DNA of 64,000 nucleotides from Comamonas sp. GB3 AK4-5 (GCF_041320665.1 NZ_CP166730.1:3720001-3784000); one strand, 5' to 3'; shown: positions 48,885-57,504, numbered from the stretch's first letter. Made by a program: numbers and translations. The notes: generated from the sequence alone by a model not told the origin.

Positions 48885-49203
48885 TCACCTCATCGATCAC
48901 CCCCACCATGGCCCAGGCCGCCGAGGGGTTGAGCCCATAGGCCTGCTCATAGGTCAGCTGCTCGCTGGCGTCTTCCCCGAAGCGGATGCACAGGGAAATC
49001 ATGTGAGCCAGCGCGGCCCGGTCCTTGACGGCGTCCTTGTCCATCAAAGACTTCTCCACCACACCAAAGGGCTGGCGCACCACGAAGAGTTCCCCGGAAT
49101 GCACCTCACCTTTTTCGTCAGTCCACTCGATGGACTTCTTGACGGGGTGCGGGTCCACAAAGCCCCCGCGCTCTTGGAAGGAAGAAAGCTGCAGCATGTT
49201 CAT
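48859..49203 (-). CDS. Tail assembly chaperone (G part)
   Basis: 114 aa. It follows the tail tube gene with an ATGA overlap (49200-49203) and precedes the tape measure, the position of lambda G. Acidic and helical composition (WTDEKGEVHSGELFVVRQPF, LCIRFGEDASEQLTYEQAYG) fits tail chaperones that bind the tape measure. The last 26 bp overlap the T frame. Confidence 0.75.
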   Translation of the reverse strand: MNMLQLSSFQERGGFVDPHPVKKSIEWTDEKGEVHSGELFVVRQPFGVVEKSLMDKDAVKDRAALAHMISLCIRFGEDASEQLTYEQAYGLNPSAAWAMVGVIDEVNAPRAVAR

Positions 49204-49688
49204 TGCTCCTTGCGCACCCAGTCGGATTCACCCGAGCGGCGGATGGTGATGGTGGACTTCACCACCGAGTTGCCCTCCAGGTTGAAGGGGAAGGTCTTCA
49301 CATGGCCATCGAAGATGAACCAGGTGCGGGTCTTGGGCAGCACCAGCTTGCCGTCGCCGCTCGTTGCGGGCGCGGTGGGGGGCTCCGTGCCATCCGACCA
49401 GCCCACGGCCCACTGCAGGGGCACATTGCGCAGCTCGTACAGGCGCACATGCGAAGGCACACGGGGGTCAGCCTGGATAGTCAGCGTGGCCTCGGCCGGC
49501 GTCTCCAGGCCTGGCAGATAGGTGCGGGACTTGCGCGCAGACAGCGGCGTGGTCTCGATGTCGTCGGCACTGTCCGCGCCGGGGTCGAACTCGGTGGCGT
49601 CATCGATGACGATCACCTCCAGTTGTGTGGGGTCGTCCTTCTTTGGGACCAGGGCGTACACCTCGGTGCCTTGAGTAAGCAGGGCCAT
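49200..49688 (-). CDS. Phage major tail (tube) protein
   Basis: 162 aa from the ATG at 49688 with AGGA upstream. Sequence elements MALLTQGTEVYALVPK, SRTYLPGLETPAEATLTIQ, LRNVPLQWAVGWSDGTEPP and an Ig-like beta-rich profile fit the lambda V/HK97-type tail tube. It sits between the tail completion gene and the chaperone. Two terminator-like hairpins lie in the 67 bp upstream. Confidence 0.85.
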   Translation of the reverse strand: MALLTQGTEVYALVPKKDDPTQLEVIVIDDATEFDPGADSADDIETTPLSARKSRTYLPGLETPAEATLTIQADPRVPSHVRLYELRNVPLQWAVGWSDGTEPPTAPATSGDGKLVLPKTRTWFIFDGHVKTFPFNLEGNSVVKSTITIRRSGESDWVRKEQ

Positions 49689-49702
49689 TTTTTCAGTCCT
49701 AT

Positions 49703-49765
49703 GAAATAAAGAAACCGCCTCTGGGGCGGTCGTTGGTGGAAAAAAGAAAACCCGCTCAGGGCGGG
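49703..49765 (-). terminator. Tandem hairpins upstream of the tail tube gene
   Basis: First hairpin, minus strand: CCCGC-CCTGA-GCGGG followed by TTTTCTTTTT (49746-49765); its 5' arm is also the end of the upstream gene. Second: ACCGCC-CCAGA-GGCGGT followed by TTTCTTTATT (49707-49730). Both could terminate or slow transcription just before the highly expressed tube gene. Confidence 0.75.
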
Positions 49766-50142
49766 CCGGGTGGCGTGGTGCGCAGCGTGATCCAGGAGAC
49801 CTCCAGGGTCTGGCGAAAGCTCCCCGTCTCCGGGTCGCGCCGCTGGCCAAAGGACTGCACGGTGCCGCGCAGCTCCAGCGCGTGCTCCAAAGCATCGACC
49901 ACGGCCTCCATCGAGTCCTGGGACTGCGCCCACACATCCAGGCGGATCTGTGCCTGGCGGTGTGTGGGCCGGCCTGCCAGCAGATTGCCGCGTGTGCCTG
50001 CCGCCTCGTAAAAGGTCACATAGGGGTAGATCCTTGGGTCGTCGGGGTTGTGGCCCATGGGGTGGATGCGGGGCGGATCGCCCAGCAGTTCGGTCACGCC
50101 CGGGTCAGCTGCGGCGGTTTCGTAGAGCGTTCGGTTATCCAT
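49756..50142 (-). CDS. Phage tail completion protein (DUF3168-like)
   Basis: 128 aa. DUF3168 features are MDNRTLYETAAADPGVTELLG at the start, a conserved YPYVTFYEAAGTRGNLLAGR region and VVDALEHALELRGTVQSFGQ. These proteins close the head-tail junction on the tail side in SPP1/HK97-like phages. Six bases separate it from the gp10-type gene upstream. Confidence 0.8.
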   Translation of the reverse strand: MDNRTLYETAAADPGVTELLGDPPRIHPMGHNPDDPRIYPYVTFYEAAGTRGNLLAGRPTHRQAQIRLDVWAQSQDSMEAVVDALEHALELRGTVQSFGQRRDPETGSFRQTLEVSWITLRTTPPGPP

Positions 50143-50148
50143 ACGGCC

Positions 50149-50682
50149 TCACTTCAAGGCATTGCGAACGTCTGCCGCCTTGGCCTGGCGCCGGATGGCC
50201 CGGTCCAGAACCTTGTCCAGGTTGGAGGCAAAGGACTCAACAATGGCCGCCTCCTTGCTGGTCACGCTGGGCAGTAGGAAAGGCTGGGCTGGCATGTTCT
50301 CGGTGCCGAACTCCAGCATGCGCCAGTACCAGGTGCTGCCCCCTGTCTCGAAGACCTTGCCGACGCGGCGCTTGCGCACGTTCTCCTTGGTGTTGGCATA
50401 GGAGGCGGCGCCACCGGCCACCCCCAGCCGCAGCTTGAGGCCTCCCGCCCGCATCTCCGAGCGCTTGGAAGAGGAGCGAATGACGATGTTCTCCCAGATC
50501 TTGTGCATCGGGGTGTCGGGGTCGTCCAGCTCCTGGGCACGTCGCACAGCCTCGTCCTTGGCGATGGTGAAGGCCGTGCGCATCGCCCGCCTGGTGGCCT
50601 TGGCCGTGCCCAGGGCACCCAGCGCCCGCATCTTCTTTTGCAGGTCTTCCAGCCCTTGCAGGCTGGTTTCGGTTTTAGCCAT
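50149..50682 (-). CDS. HK97 gp10 family head-tail protein
   Basis: 177 aa. It starts with LQGLEDLQKKMRALGALGTA, then KATRRAMRTAFTIAKDEAVRR, and ends with RMLEFGTENMPAQPFLLPSV, the FGT-x-x-MPAxPFLxPA-type signature of the HK97 gp10 (tail completion/stopper) family. It overlaps the next upstream gene by eight bases (50675-50682). Confidence 0.9.
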   Translation of the reverse strand: MAKTETSLQGLEDLQKKMRALGALGTAKATRRAMRTAFTIAKDEAVRRAQELDDPDTPMHKIWENIVIRSSSKRSEMRAGGLKLRLGVAGGAASYANTKENVRKRRVGKVFETGGSTWYWRMLEFGTENMPAQPFLLPSVTSKEAAIVESFASNLDKVLDRAIRRQAKAADVRNALK

Positions 50683-51010
50683 TAGCCACCCCCGTCGAGC
50701 ACATCAGCGTCAGATACTCCAGGCCGGTGTCCTTGTCGGGCAGCACAGCGTGGATGGTGTAGACCTTGCCCCGGTACTTGATGCGCAAGGTGTGCGTCAC
50801 ATCGTCCCGGTAGTAGATGGTCATGCGCACATCCACCTTGGACTGCACAGCCGCAGCGGCGATGAAGTCCCTGCCGCTCAAGGGCTCCAGGCTGGCCCAG
50901 ACGCTGGCATGGTCCACCCAGGTGTGCAGGGTTTCGCCATTCTTCGGATCACGGGTGGTCTGCTTGCGCTGGAGCGTGATGTGGTGTTGCAGCTTGCCGG
51001 TGTCGATCAT
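50675..51010 (-). CDS. Phage head closure protein (SPP1 gp16-like adaptor)
   Basis: 111 aa. The profile MIDTGKLQHHITLQRK, then TWVDHASVWASLEPLSGRD and a late DKDTGLEYLTLMCS is that of the head closure/head-tail adaptor family. It seals the portal-connector channel after packaging. It overlaps both neighbours slightly, in keeping with translational coupling. Confidence 0.9.
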   Translation of the reverse strand: MIDTGKLQHHITLQRKQTTRDPKNGETLHTWVDHASVWASLEPLSGRDFIAAAAVQSKVDVRMTIYYRDDVTHTLRIKYRGKVYTIHAVLPDKDTGLEYLTLMCSTGVANG

Positions 51011-51237
51011 CGCGCCCCCAGGAACTGCGGGGCAATGGGCTTGCCGCTCAGGTAGGTGGCGGGCGGCGAACCGTCCCCATCGTCGTCATCGACCATGGAG
51101 GCGGCCACCACGGACACCAGGCGGTCAATGCTCTGGGCCTGCGCCTGGATGGCCGCAGCCAATGCATGGTTGGAGTCGGCCACATCCTTGTTGCTCAGAA
51201 TGACCAGTTCGGCCCAGTCGGGCATGGGTGTGCTCAT
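51007..51237 (-). CDS. Small phage protein between connector genes
   Basis: 76 aa. An Ala/Gln-rich helical middle (SNHALAAAIQAQAQSIDRLV) and an Asp-rich stretch (MVDDDDGDG) are visible. It starts 13 bp after the connector gene and overlaps the head closure gene by four bases. No family recognised. Confidence 0.65.
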   Translation of the reverse strand: MSTPMPDWAELVILSNKDVADSNHALAAAIQAQAQSIDRLVSVVAASMVDDDDGDGSPPATYLSGKPIAPQFLGAR

Positions 51238-51249
51238 GATTTCCTCATC

Positions 51250-51615
51250 TCAGTGAACCCCGGGCCGGCGCATGCCAAAGAGCATGCTGGTGGCGGCCTG
51301 GGGAAGTGCGAAGCCGTAGCCGTGCTGCGGGTCCACGCGGTTGGCCTGGGAGCCGTCACGCTCGCGGTACAGGTAGTTGACCGTCACCAGGGTGGCCATC
51401 TGCACCTTGGGCGGGATGCCTTTGGGCTGGCCCTGGTCGTCGGTGGGCACGCTGCCATCCTCGGCAAGAAACGGGCGGCCATGCCGCCCCAGGTAGTCCA
51501 GCACCATGTCCGAGGCTGCGGCGATCTTCAATCGCAGGTCATCGTCGTCAGCCGTCACATCGGGGCCCTGGCGCAGCTGGGCGCGGGCCTGTTTCAGTGT
51601 CACAAGCAGTCTCAT
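51250..51615 (-). CDS. Phage head-tail connector (gp6-like)
   Basis: 121 aa. It matches the gp6-like connector pattern: MRLLVTLKQARAQLRQ at the start, DDDDLRLKIAAASDMVLDYLG, and VQMATLVTVNYLYRERDG. The protein docks to the portal ring. ATGA-type overlap with the portal gene (51612-51615). Confidence 0.87.
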   Translation of the reverse strand: MRLLVTLKQARAQLRQGPDVTADDDDLRLKIAAASDMVLDYLGRHGRPFLAEDGSVPTDDQGQPKGIPPKVQMATLVTVNYLYRERDGSQANRVDPQHGYGFALPQAATSMLFGMRRPGVH

Positions 51616-52886
51616 GCGTCCTCCGTGATCGCCTTGGGCGCCGGCAGGGTGTTGTGGCGGATCTGCTCGATTGGGTAGTCCTGCTGCTGGCGGTAGACCG
51701 TCTCGCCTCCGGGAATCGGTGGCAAGTTCAGGCGCTTGCGGGCGTTGTTGATGGTCAGGATGCTCCCGTCCACGCCGACCTTGAGCGTGTCCATCTGGGT
51801 CTTGCTGTCCATGCGCACCAGGGCGCCCACGTCCAGCTCAACACCGGCCACCTTGCCGTCAAAGCCCAGCCCACGGTCCAGCACCGCCTCCATCTCTTCG
51901 ACCAGGATCTGAATGCAGTCCGAGTAGTAGGCCCGCTCCCGGCCCTCGATGTTGCTGTGCGTCGGCTCCTGGCCCACGCCGACCTTGAAGCCGGGGACAT
52001 GGAAGACCGAGCACACGCGCTCATCGGACCATTTCAGGGTCTCGATCAGCTGTGCATCGACCGCTGACATGCTCATGGGGATGAATTTCCAGTCACCCTC
52101 CACCACGGCCACACCACCGGCTTTATCGCCTGCGTGGCCGCCGTCCCACTGCTGCTGCAGCTCCTCGGCCTGGCCATCCTCCAGGGCGCCGGGGGCAATC
52201 AGCAGGCCTCCAGGCTGGGCCTTGTTCGTGAAGAACTGCAGCATGTTGTCCTGGATCTTGGTGGCGATCCCGGAAGCGATAGCCGCGGCCATCAACGGCG
52301 AGATGCCCACCAGCGGGTGGAACATGCAGTTGGTGCGGTCGTGGATGATCTCGCTGGCGGGAACCGTGACCCCATCCACACGCAGCCCGGCCAGGTTGTC
52401 CGAGCCCAGCTGGTAGAACACCGCGCCGTTCTCAGCCACCAGGGGCAGCACCTTCCATGGGTCCAGTACATGCAGCGCCTTGACGCGGCCGCCTCCATCT
52501 CGCTCCTTGAGCGCATAGGTATTGCCGGCCTTGAGCTTGGACATGATCCACCACTGGCGGAATTGCACAGCGGTCTGGTAGTCGTTGGGAACGCTCAGCA
52601 CATCGGCCCGCGCATCTGCAGTCTCTTCCCAAATATCGCCTTCCACCTTGGCGGCCAGGTAGGCCCGCATCTTGCCCACGTCGTTGGCAATCAGCGTCAT
52701 GCAGGCAAAGACGATGGGAGAGAAAAGCGTCTGCTCATCTCTTGGTCCCGTGGTGCGATGCTGCCAGGCACCCGCAAATGGCTCGGTAATGCGGCGCCAC
52801 AGACCTGGCCGCCCAGGCGCTGGTGCCGGCGTGGCGGCCTTGGTGCCCAGCATGCGGCCCAGGAATCGGGGCATTGCCAGTTTCAT
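51612..52886 (-). CDS. Phage portal protein (HK97 family)
   Basis: 424 aa from the ATG at 52886. HK97-type portal features are FACMTLIANDVGKM, the WWIMSKLKAGNTYALKERD strand, EIIHDRTNCMFHPLVGISPLMAAAIA, FTNKAQPGGLLIAPG and KVGVGQEPTHSNIEGRERAYYSD. The portal forms the dodecameric DNA channel. It overlaps the 60-aa gene upstream by four bases. A longer reading frame upstream of 52886 is a frame artefact. Confidence 0.95.
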   Translation of the reverse strand: MKLAMPRFLGRMLGTKAATPAPAPGRPGLWRRITEPFAGAWQHRTTGPRDEQTLFSPIVFACMTLIANDVGKMRAYLAAKVEGDIWEETADARADVLSVPNDYQTAVQFRQWWIMSKLKAGNTYALKERDGGGRVKALHVLDPWKVLPLVAENGAVFYQLGSDNLAGLRVDGVTVPASEIIHDRTNCMFHPLVGISPLMAAAIASGIATKIQDNMLQFFTNKAQPGGLLIAPGALEDGQAEELQQQWDGGHAGDKAGGVAVVEGDWKFIPMSMSAVDAQLIETLKWSDERVCSVFHVPGFKVGVGQEPTHSNIEGRERAYYSDCIQILVEEMEAVLDRGLGFDGKVAGVELDVGALVRMDSKTQMDTLKVGVDGSILTINNARKRLNLPPIPGGETVYRQQQDYPIEQIRHNTLPAPKAITEDA

Positions 52887-53065
52887 GCCTGCCCTTTCTT
52901 GGCCTTTGGTGTGGCTGGTGCACGGCGACGGGGCGGCGCCTCGCTCGGCACCTCGGCGGCTTCCGTGGTCAGAAACTGCCCATGCCCCAGCAACTGCAAG
53001 ATGGTGGCCTGCTGGCGGTCCATGCGGCGCTGCTTGCCGTTCTTGTAGGTGAATATGACTTTCAA
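52883..53065 (-). CDS. Small basic phage protein upstream of portal
   Basis: 60 aa from a TTG start with a strong AAGGAGA site nine bases upstream. N-terminus KVIFTYKNGKQRRMDRQQA, C-terminus Ala/Pro/Lys-rich (PPRRRAPATPKAKKGQA). It overlaps the portal gene by ATGA. Function unknown; small proteins at this place occur in many HK97-like phages. Confidence 0.75.
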   Translation of the reverse strand: MKVIFTYKNGKQRRMDRQQATILQLLGHGQFLTTEAAEVPSEAPPRRRAPATPKAKKGQA

Positions 53066-53084
53066 GGGCTTCTCCTTTCGCCAT

Positions 53085-53114
53085 GAAAAAAGGGACTCCC
53101 TTTTGGAAGTCCCC
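53085..53114 (-). terminator. Hairpin between capsid and portal genes
   Basis: Minus strand GGGACTTCC-AAAA-GGGAGTCCC (one mismatch) followed by TTTTTT, 19 bp after the capsid stop codon. Confidence 0.8.
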
Positions 53115-53132
53115 TGTCGCCTAGCGACGCAA

Positions 53133-55139
53133 TCAGCCGCCTGTTTGGCCCCACTTCACGCCGGTCAGCAACTGCACGGCGCTGTCGCGGCGCTTGGCCC
53201 AGTTCAGCTCACGCTGGGCCAGGAAGGCCACGGACCGGGTCTGCCACATGCTGACCAGCTCGGCCGACTTGGGCGTGGTGCTGTCGTGGCCGGGGTCGTT
53301 CGCCATTTCCAGCGAGGCCTGGTCGGACTGGTCGATGGTGAAGCCACCCTCGTCGGCAAAGTACACGTCCGAGGCGTTGACCAGGGCCACCACGCCCTCG
53401 GGCACGTAGTCCGACACCAGAACCGGCATGCCCTCGAAGATGCCGCCCGCCATACTGACTTCCGGGAACTCGCGGCCACCCAGAGGGTTGCGCATCATCG
53501 ACAGTGCCAGCGCCGTCATGCTGCCCATGATCCAGACGCCAGACTTGGGCGGGTTCTTGGCGGCCAGGAACTTGGCCAGCACCGCCTGCACATCCTTGCG
53601 CACGGCCTCAACATCCACACCGCTGGAGGCAATCGGCGTCACGCCATGGGTGATCGAGGCAGGCGAGATTCCGGCCACCTCTGCCTTGTCGGGGTTGATG
53701 AAGTCCATGTCCAGGCGCTCGGACAGGGAGGCCACCAACTGGTCACGCAGCATGGTGTCGGCCTTGACCGAGGCGCGCTCCATCAGCTTCTTGGACAGCA
53801 CCGCGATATTGCCCACCATCAGAGGCTGCAGAGTGCCGGTGTTGTAGCCGTAGTTGGTCAGCGGAACGGCCTTGCCTTCGCCCACCCAGTAGCCGGCGCC
53901 GCCCGAGGTCTGGATCAGCGACGGCGTGTTGAACAGGGCCGGATGCAGGGAGGGAATGCCGTTCAGGCCGAACTGGCCCAGCAGCATGGCTGGGCGCAGG
54001 AAATCCACGAAGTCGAAGAAGAAGTTGTTCTGCAGCACCAGATTGCCCGCCCACTCGGGATTCATCGTGCTTGCACCAGGGACTGCCGCCTTGGCCATGG
54101 CCAGCACGCGGGGGTCCAGATCGCCAGACTGCGATTCCGCCAGTTGGGCGGCATAGACCGTGTTGCCCTTGGCCTGGAACTGCAGGCGCACCCACTGGGC
54201 CAGGGCCAGGCCTTTTTCGGCATGGTTGTGCTGCACGGTGATGTGCGGGGTGCGGGTGGCTGCGGCCGTAGTGGTAGAGCGGGAGGCTGCGGCAGCCTTC
54301 TCGCTGGTGCCGTGCACGGGCTTGGCGCCGGCAGCCAGCTCGGTCTCCATCACGCGCAGGTCAGCAATCTCTTGGTCGATGGCCGTCATCTCCACGGTGA
54401 TGGCGCCAAAGCGTGCCTGCTCCTCAGCCGACTTGGTGCGGCCCTCGCCGGCGGCCTTGGTCTGCAGCTCGGTGCGCTCGCTCGACAGCGTGGTGCGCTT
54501 GGTTTCCAGCTTCTGGATTTGCTCTTGGATGTTCATGGATTTGCCTTGTGTTTGGGCATAAAAAAACCCGCCAGCGGCGGGTGCTTCGGAAGTGCCCGAA
54601 ACGGGCGGCGGTGGATTCCCCGGACTGGGGACGCCATCGCGTGGCAGGCCCGCAGGCAAGCCACCTGCAGACTTGATCGAGGTAATGGAGGCGTCCTGGT
54701 TGGCCGGGATGGGCACCACGGACAGCTCCTGCCAGTCCCAGGCCCGCACCAGCAGGCCGCCTGTGCCCAGCTGGGTGCAGTCCTCCATTCGGTACTGGTA
54801 GCCAACAGACAGGCCGCGCACCAGCCCGGCCTTGATGCTTTGCCAGGCCTCCTCCAGCCGTGCAGCCATCTGGCTGGGCATGTCGGCGGTGGGCTTGGCC
54901 AGCTTGGCCCGGATCTCGATGCCGGTGGCGGTGACAGTGGCGGCGATGACCTGGCCCACCGGCTGCTCGCGGTCGTGCATCCACAGCAGCGGAAGCGGCA
55001 GGCGGAACTCAGCGCCAGCCGGGTCCACAATGTCGCCGTCCCGGTCGGTGCCGATGGTGCTGGCAATGCCGGTGATCTCTCGGGCGTCTTCATCGGCGCT
55101 CTTGAGCACCACCGCGCCATACATGTGACTTGTTTGCAT
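53133..55139 (-). CDS. Fused prohead protease - major capsid protein ORF
   Basis: 668 codons in one frame. Residues 1 to about 175 are an HK97-type prohead protease: GIASTIGTDRDGDIVDPAGA, LLWMHDREQPVGQV, LVRGLSVGYQY and SVVPIPANQDA. From about 202 on it is an HK97-fold capsid protein, with the delta-domain coiled coil (MNIQEQIQKLETKRTTLSS) and the mature shell segments AGNLVLQNNFFFDF, GGAGYWVGEGKAVPLTNYG and GMPVLVSDYVPEGVVALVNA. An internal ATG at 54536 with AAGG upstream would give a free 467-aa capsid protein. A hairpin with a T7 run lies in the linker coding sequence. Whether the protein is made as a fusion, separately, or both is open. Confidence 0.9.
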   Translation of the reverse strand: MQTSHMYGAVVLKSADEDAREITGIASTIGTDRDGDIVDPAGAEFRLPLPLLWMHDREQPVGQVIAATVTATGIEIRAKLAKPTADMPSQMAARLEEAWQSIKAGLVRGLSVGYQYRMEDCTQLGTGGLLVRAWDWQELSVVPIPANQDASITSIKSAGGLPAGLPRDGVPSPGNPPPPVSGTSEAPAAGGFFYAQTQGKSMNIQEQIQKLETKRTTLSSERTELQTKAAGEGRTKSAEEQARFGAITVEMTAIDQEIADLRVMETELAAGAKPVHGTSEKAAAASRSTTTAAATRTPHITVQHNHAEKGLALAQWVRLQFQAKGNTVYAAQLAESQSGDLDPRVLAMAKAAVPGASTMNPEWAGNLVLQNNFFFDFVDFLRPAMLLGQFGLNGIPSLHPALFNTPSLIQTSGGAGYWVGEGKAVPLTNYGYNTGTLQPLMVGNIAVLSKKLMERASVKADTMLRDQLVASLSERLDMDFINPDKAEVAGISPASITHGVTPIASSGVDVEAVRKDVQAVLAKFLAAKNPPKSGVWIMGSMTALALSMMRNPLGGREFPEVSMAGGIFEGMPVLVSDYVPEGVVALVNASDVYFADEGGFTIDQSDQASLEMANDPGHDSTTPKSAELVSMWQTRSVAFLAQRELNWAKRRDSAVQLLTGVKWGQTGG
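54560..54581 (-). terminator. Terminator-like hairpin inside the protease-capsid ORF
   Basis: Minus strand CCCGCC-GCT-GGCGGG followed by TTTTTTT. It is translated in the fused ORF as the PAAGGFF segment and lies 24 bp before the internal ATG and RBS of the capsid part. Confidence 0.7.
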
Positions 55140-55141
55140 AC

Positions 55142-56641
55142 CTACCTTCTGAGAAAGCGGATTTTGAGTTTCTGGGGTGCCGCCTTGCGGTGCGGCATGA
55201 CCCCGATGGCCATGGCCAGGGACACCATCCCGTCGATGCGCCCTGAGGTCTTGGCCTTGGTGAATTTGCGATTGCCTGCCGCATCGGAGACCGTGACGGC
55301 GTTCTTGGCGCAGGTCTCCAGCACCGGGTGGCCGCCGTGCTTAAGCTTGGCGCCCAGCAACCAGGCCTCCAGCTCGCGCAGTGCCGGCGACATGGAGATG
55401 AAGCCCTGGCCGAAGTCAGTGAAGCGCTCCAGTTCCTTCTCCGTGAAACCGGCCTCCTCAAGGTGCCGGCGCAGGTGCCGCATGTTGTAGCGGTCAAAGC
55501 CCAGCGCCTGCACGTCGTAGGTGTCGAACACCACGCGCAGCCGGTGGGCCACAAAGGCGTATTCCACCGTGCGCCCGGGTGTGGCCTCCAGATAGCCTTG
55601 CTTGGCCCACAGGTCATAGGGCACACGGTCAGCGCGGGACTTCTCAGCCAGGCCATCACCGGGCAACCAGAAGGTGGGCAGCGTGCTGCCGTCCTCGCCC
55701 ACCAGCACCAGGGCCGTGAGGTCGTTGACGCTGGACAGGTCCAGGCCGCCCCACACTTTTTTGCTGCGCAGGTCAGCAGGCTCGCCGGCGTTCTCGCGCC
55801 AGATGGCTGGAGCCACAAAGGGGCTGCGCGCCTCCACTCGCTGGTTCAGGATCAGGTTTCGGTACTGCGCCTCACGGCTGGGCAGGCGCTTGGCCGCCTG
55901 GGCCTGCTGGCGCACCTCCTCCTGGTTCATGAAGGCGTCAAAGTGCGGATTGGCCGCACGGATGGCCTCATCTGAAAACGGGTCCATCTCCAGCGGTGCC
56001 GTGTGCAGCGCCACCTTCAGCCGAGGATCTGCGCCGGTCAGGGCGTCATCGATCAGCAGGCTCAGCAGGTCGGCATCCGTGGGTGCCTGGGTGCTGATGA
56101 TGATGGAGAGCGGGCTGTCGTGGGCGGCCGAGGCCGTCTCCATCGCCTCGAAAAGCTGTGAGGATGGGCCTTTGACCTGGCCCAGCTCGTCGTGGACCGT
56201 GAACACGGGCGACAGGCCGTAGGCCGTGGCGGCGTCAGCAGACAGCGCACGGTAGGTAGTACCCAGCTCCACGCAGACCAGCATCTTGGCCGAGTCCTTG
56301 ACCTGCACCACCTCAACCAGGCCGGGCGACATGCGCACCACCTTGGAGGCGTAGCCAAACAGGATGGCGGCCTGGTCACGGGACTGGGCCGCGCTGTACA
56401 GCTGGCTATTGGGCCTGGCCTCCGGGCCGCAGGTGTGCAGCAACAGCAAGAAGGCACTGGTCGCGGTCTTGGCGTTCTTGCGCCCCATGGACAGGATGAA
56501 GGTCCGCGTCGGCGTGTCGTAGAGCTGCCGAATCCAGCCCTTTTGCGCATCGGTCAGCCGCACGGGCTGGCCCACCAGCTTGCCATCCGGGATGCGGCAC
56601 CAGGCCTCAATCCATTGGATGTTGCGCTCTCCTCTGGTCAC
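55142..56641 (-). CDS. terL: Terminase large subunit (HK97 type)
   Basis: 499 aa. ATPase motifs: Walker A-like SMGRKNAKTA near residues 51-60, Walker B FTVHDELGQ. C-terminal nuclease acidic residues are likely in WGGLDLSSVNDLTALVLVG and ALGFDRYN. The family is Terminase_1, used by cos phages such as HK97. It starts within the stop of the small subunit gene (56638-56641) and ends two bases before the protease-capsid ORF. Confidence 0.95.
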   Translation of the reverse strand: MTRGERNIQWIEAWCRIPDGKLVGQPVRLTDAQKGWIRQLYDTPTRTFILSMGRKNAKTATSAFLLLLHTCGPEARPNSQLYSAAQSRDQAAILFGYASKVVRMSPGLVEVVQVKDSAKMLVCVELGTTYRALSADAATAYGLSPVFTVHDELGQVKGPSSQLFEAMETASAAHDSPLSIIISTQAPTDADLLSLLIDDALTGADPRLKVALHTAPLEMDPFSDEAIRAANPHFDAFMNQEEVRQQAQAAKRLPSREAQYRNLILNQRVEARSPFVAPAIWRENAGEPADLRSKKVWGGLDLSSVNDLTALVLVGEDGSTLPTFWLPGDGLAEKSRADRVPYDLWAKQGYLEATPGRTVEYAFVAHRLRVVFDTYDVQALGFDRYNMRHLRRHLEEAGFTEKELERFTDFGQGFISMSPALRELEAWLLGAKLKHGGHPVLETCAKNAVTVSDAAGNRKFTKAKTSGRIDGMVSLAMAIGVMPHRKAAPQKLKIRFLRR

Positions 56642-57081
56642 GCAGGCAGCTCCCAGGGCTTGGGCGTGCGCACCAGCCCGGCTGCGCTACGGCCCACGGT
56701 CTTGGGGTCCGTGGTCGCCTGCCGGGTGATGCGCAGCCGCGTTGCCAGCGATGACGCAGAGCGCACCTCACGCTCACGCATGGCCAGCAGCTTGTCGTAG
56801 CGCTTGAGGCCGTCATCGGTCCGCAGCCACTCCCGCTCAAAACTCTGCAGCTCGTCGGCCAGCACCTGGGCTTGCACCACATGCTGGCAGTACATCTCCA
56901 ACATTTGCCGGTGCGTCTCCGTGAAGGCTGCAGCCGGTTGGTCATTCACCAGCCGCGCCCACACCGCCTGCTCCGCATCGCTCAGATGCATGGATGGCGT
57001 CAGCCGGCTCTCGCTCACCAATGGCCCTACCTGGGCCGCCACTGCCACAGAGGCAGCGGACTTGCGGCCTCTTGTGGCCAT
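56638..57081 (-). CDS. terS: Terminase small subunit
   Basis: 147 aa from the ATG at 57081. P27-type small terminase features are MATRGRKSAASV, LSDAEQAVWARLVNDQPA, a long central helix HRQMLEMYCQHVVQAQVLADEL and ATRLRITRQATTDPKTVGR. It recognises the packaging site and recruits TerL. HNH nuclease and TerS/TerL together fit a cos packaging system. Confidence 0.88.
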   Translation of the reverse strand: MATRGRKSAASVAVAAQVGPLVSESRLTPSMHLSDAEQAVWARLVNDQPAAAFTETHRQMLEMYCQHVVQAQVLADELQSFEREWLRTDDGLKRYDKLLAMREREVRSASSLATRLRITRQATTDPKTVGRSAAGLVRTPKPWELPA

Positions 57082-57243
57082 AACTTTTTTACCTTTTTTC
57101 TGGACGTTTTTGAAAGGAAAGAGTGGGGGGTGGCTTTTCACCCGACCCCTTCGACTTTTTCCGACCACGCCCCCCGGTTTAGAGCACTCTCCAAGACCAC
57201 CAGAGGCCCCTGTGGCGCTTCATTTGCCTGGGTGCATGGGGTA

Positions 57244-57504
57244 TCAACCCTGGACAGCCTCGGGCTCTGCATCCACTGGAGTCTCCACAGCGATGCTCAC
57301 ACGCATGTTCACCTTGCGCCTGGGATTCGCCTCGGGACTCACGCTGGTTTCAAACTGCAGCCTCACGCCAGCGGCATCCAGATTGATGCCCTGCTGCTCG
57401 GCAATGAAGTTGGCCGCCAACTGCTCCAGCAGTGGCTGGCTAAAGGTGGCGCTGTAGACGTCACGCAGGTGGCGTTCAGTCTCAATCACAAGGGTCTGGG
57501 TCAT
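57244..57504 (-). CDS. Hypothetical phage protein
   Basis: 86 aa. Beta-rich with a mid helix (QPLLEQLAANFIAEQQGINLDA) and an acidic tail. It overlaps the gene upstream by ATGA and ends about 160 bp before terS. No family recognised. Confidence 0.6.
   Translation of the reverse strand: MTQTLVIETERHLRDVYSATFSQPLLEQLAANFIAEQQGINLDAAGVRLQFETSVSPEANPRRKVNMRVSIAVETPVDAEPEAVQG

Noticed and set aside
53049..55490. 813-codon plus-strand open frame opposite the protease-capsid gene
   Set aside because: Antisense artefact; the minus strand encodes recognised phage proteins with RBS and ATGA overlaps.
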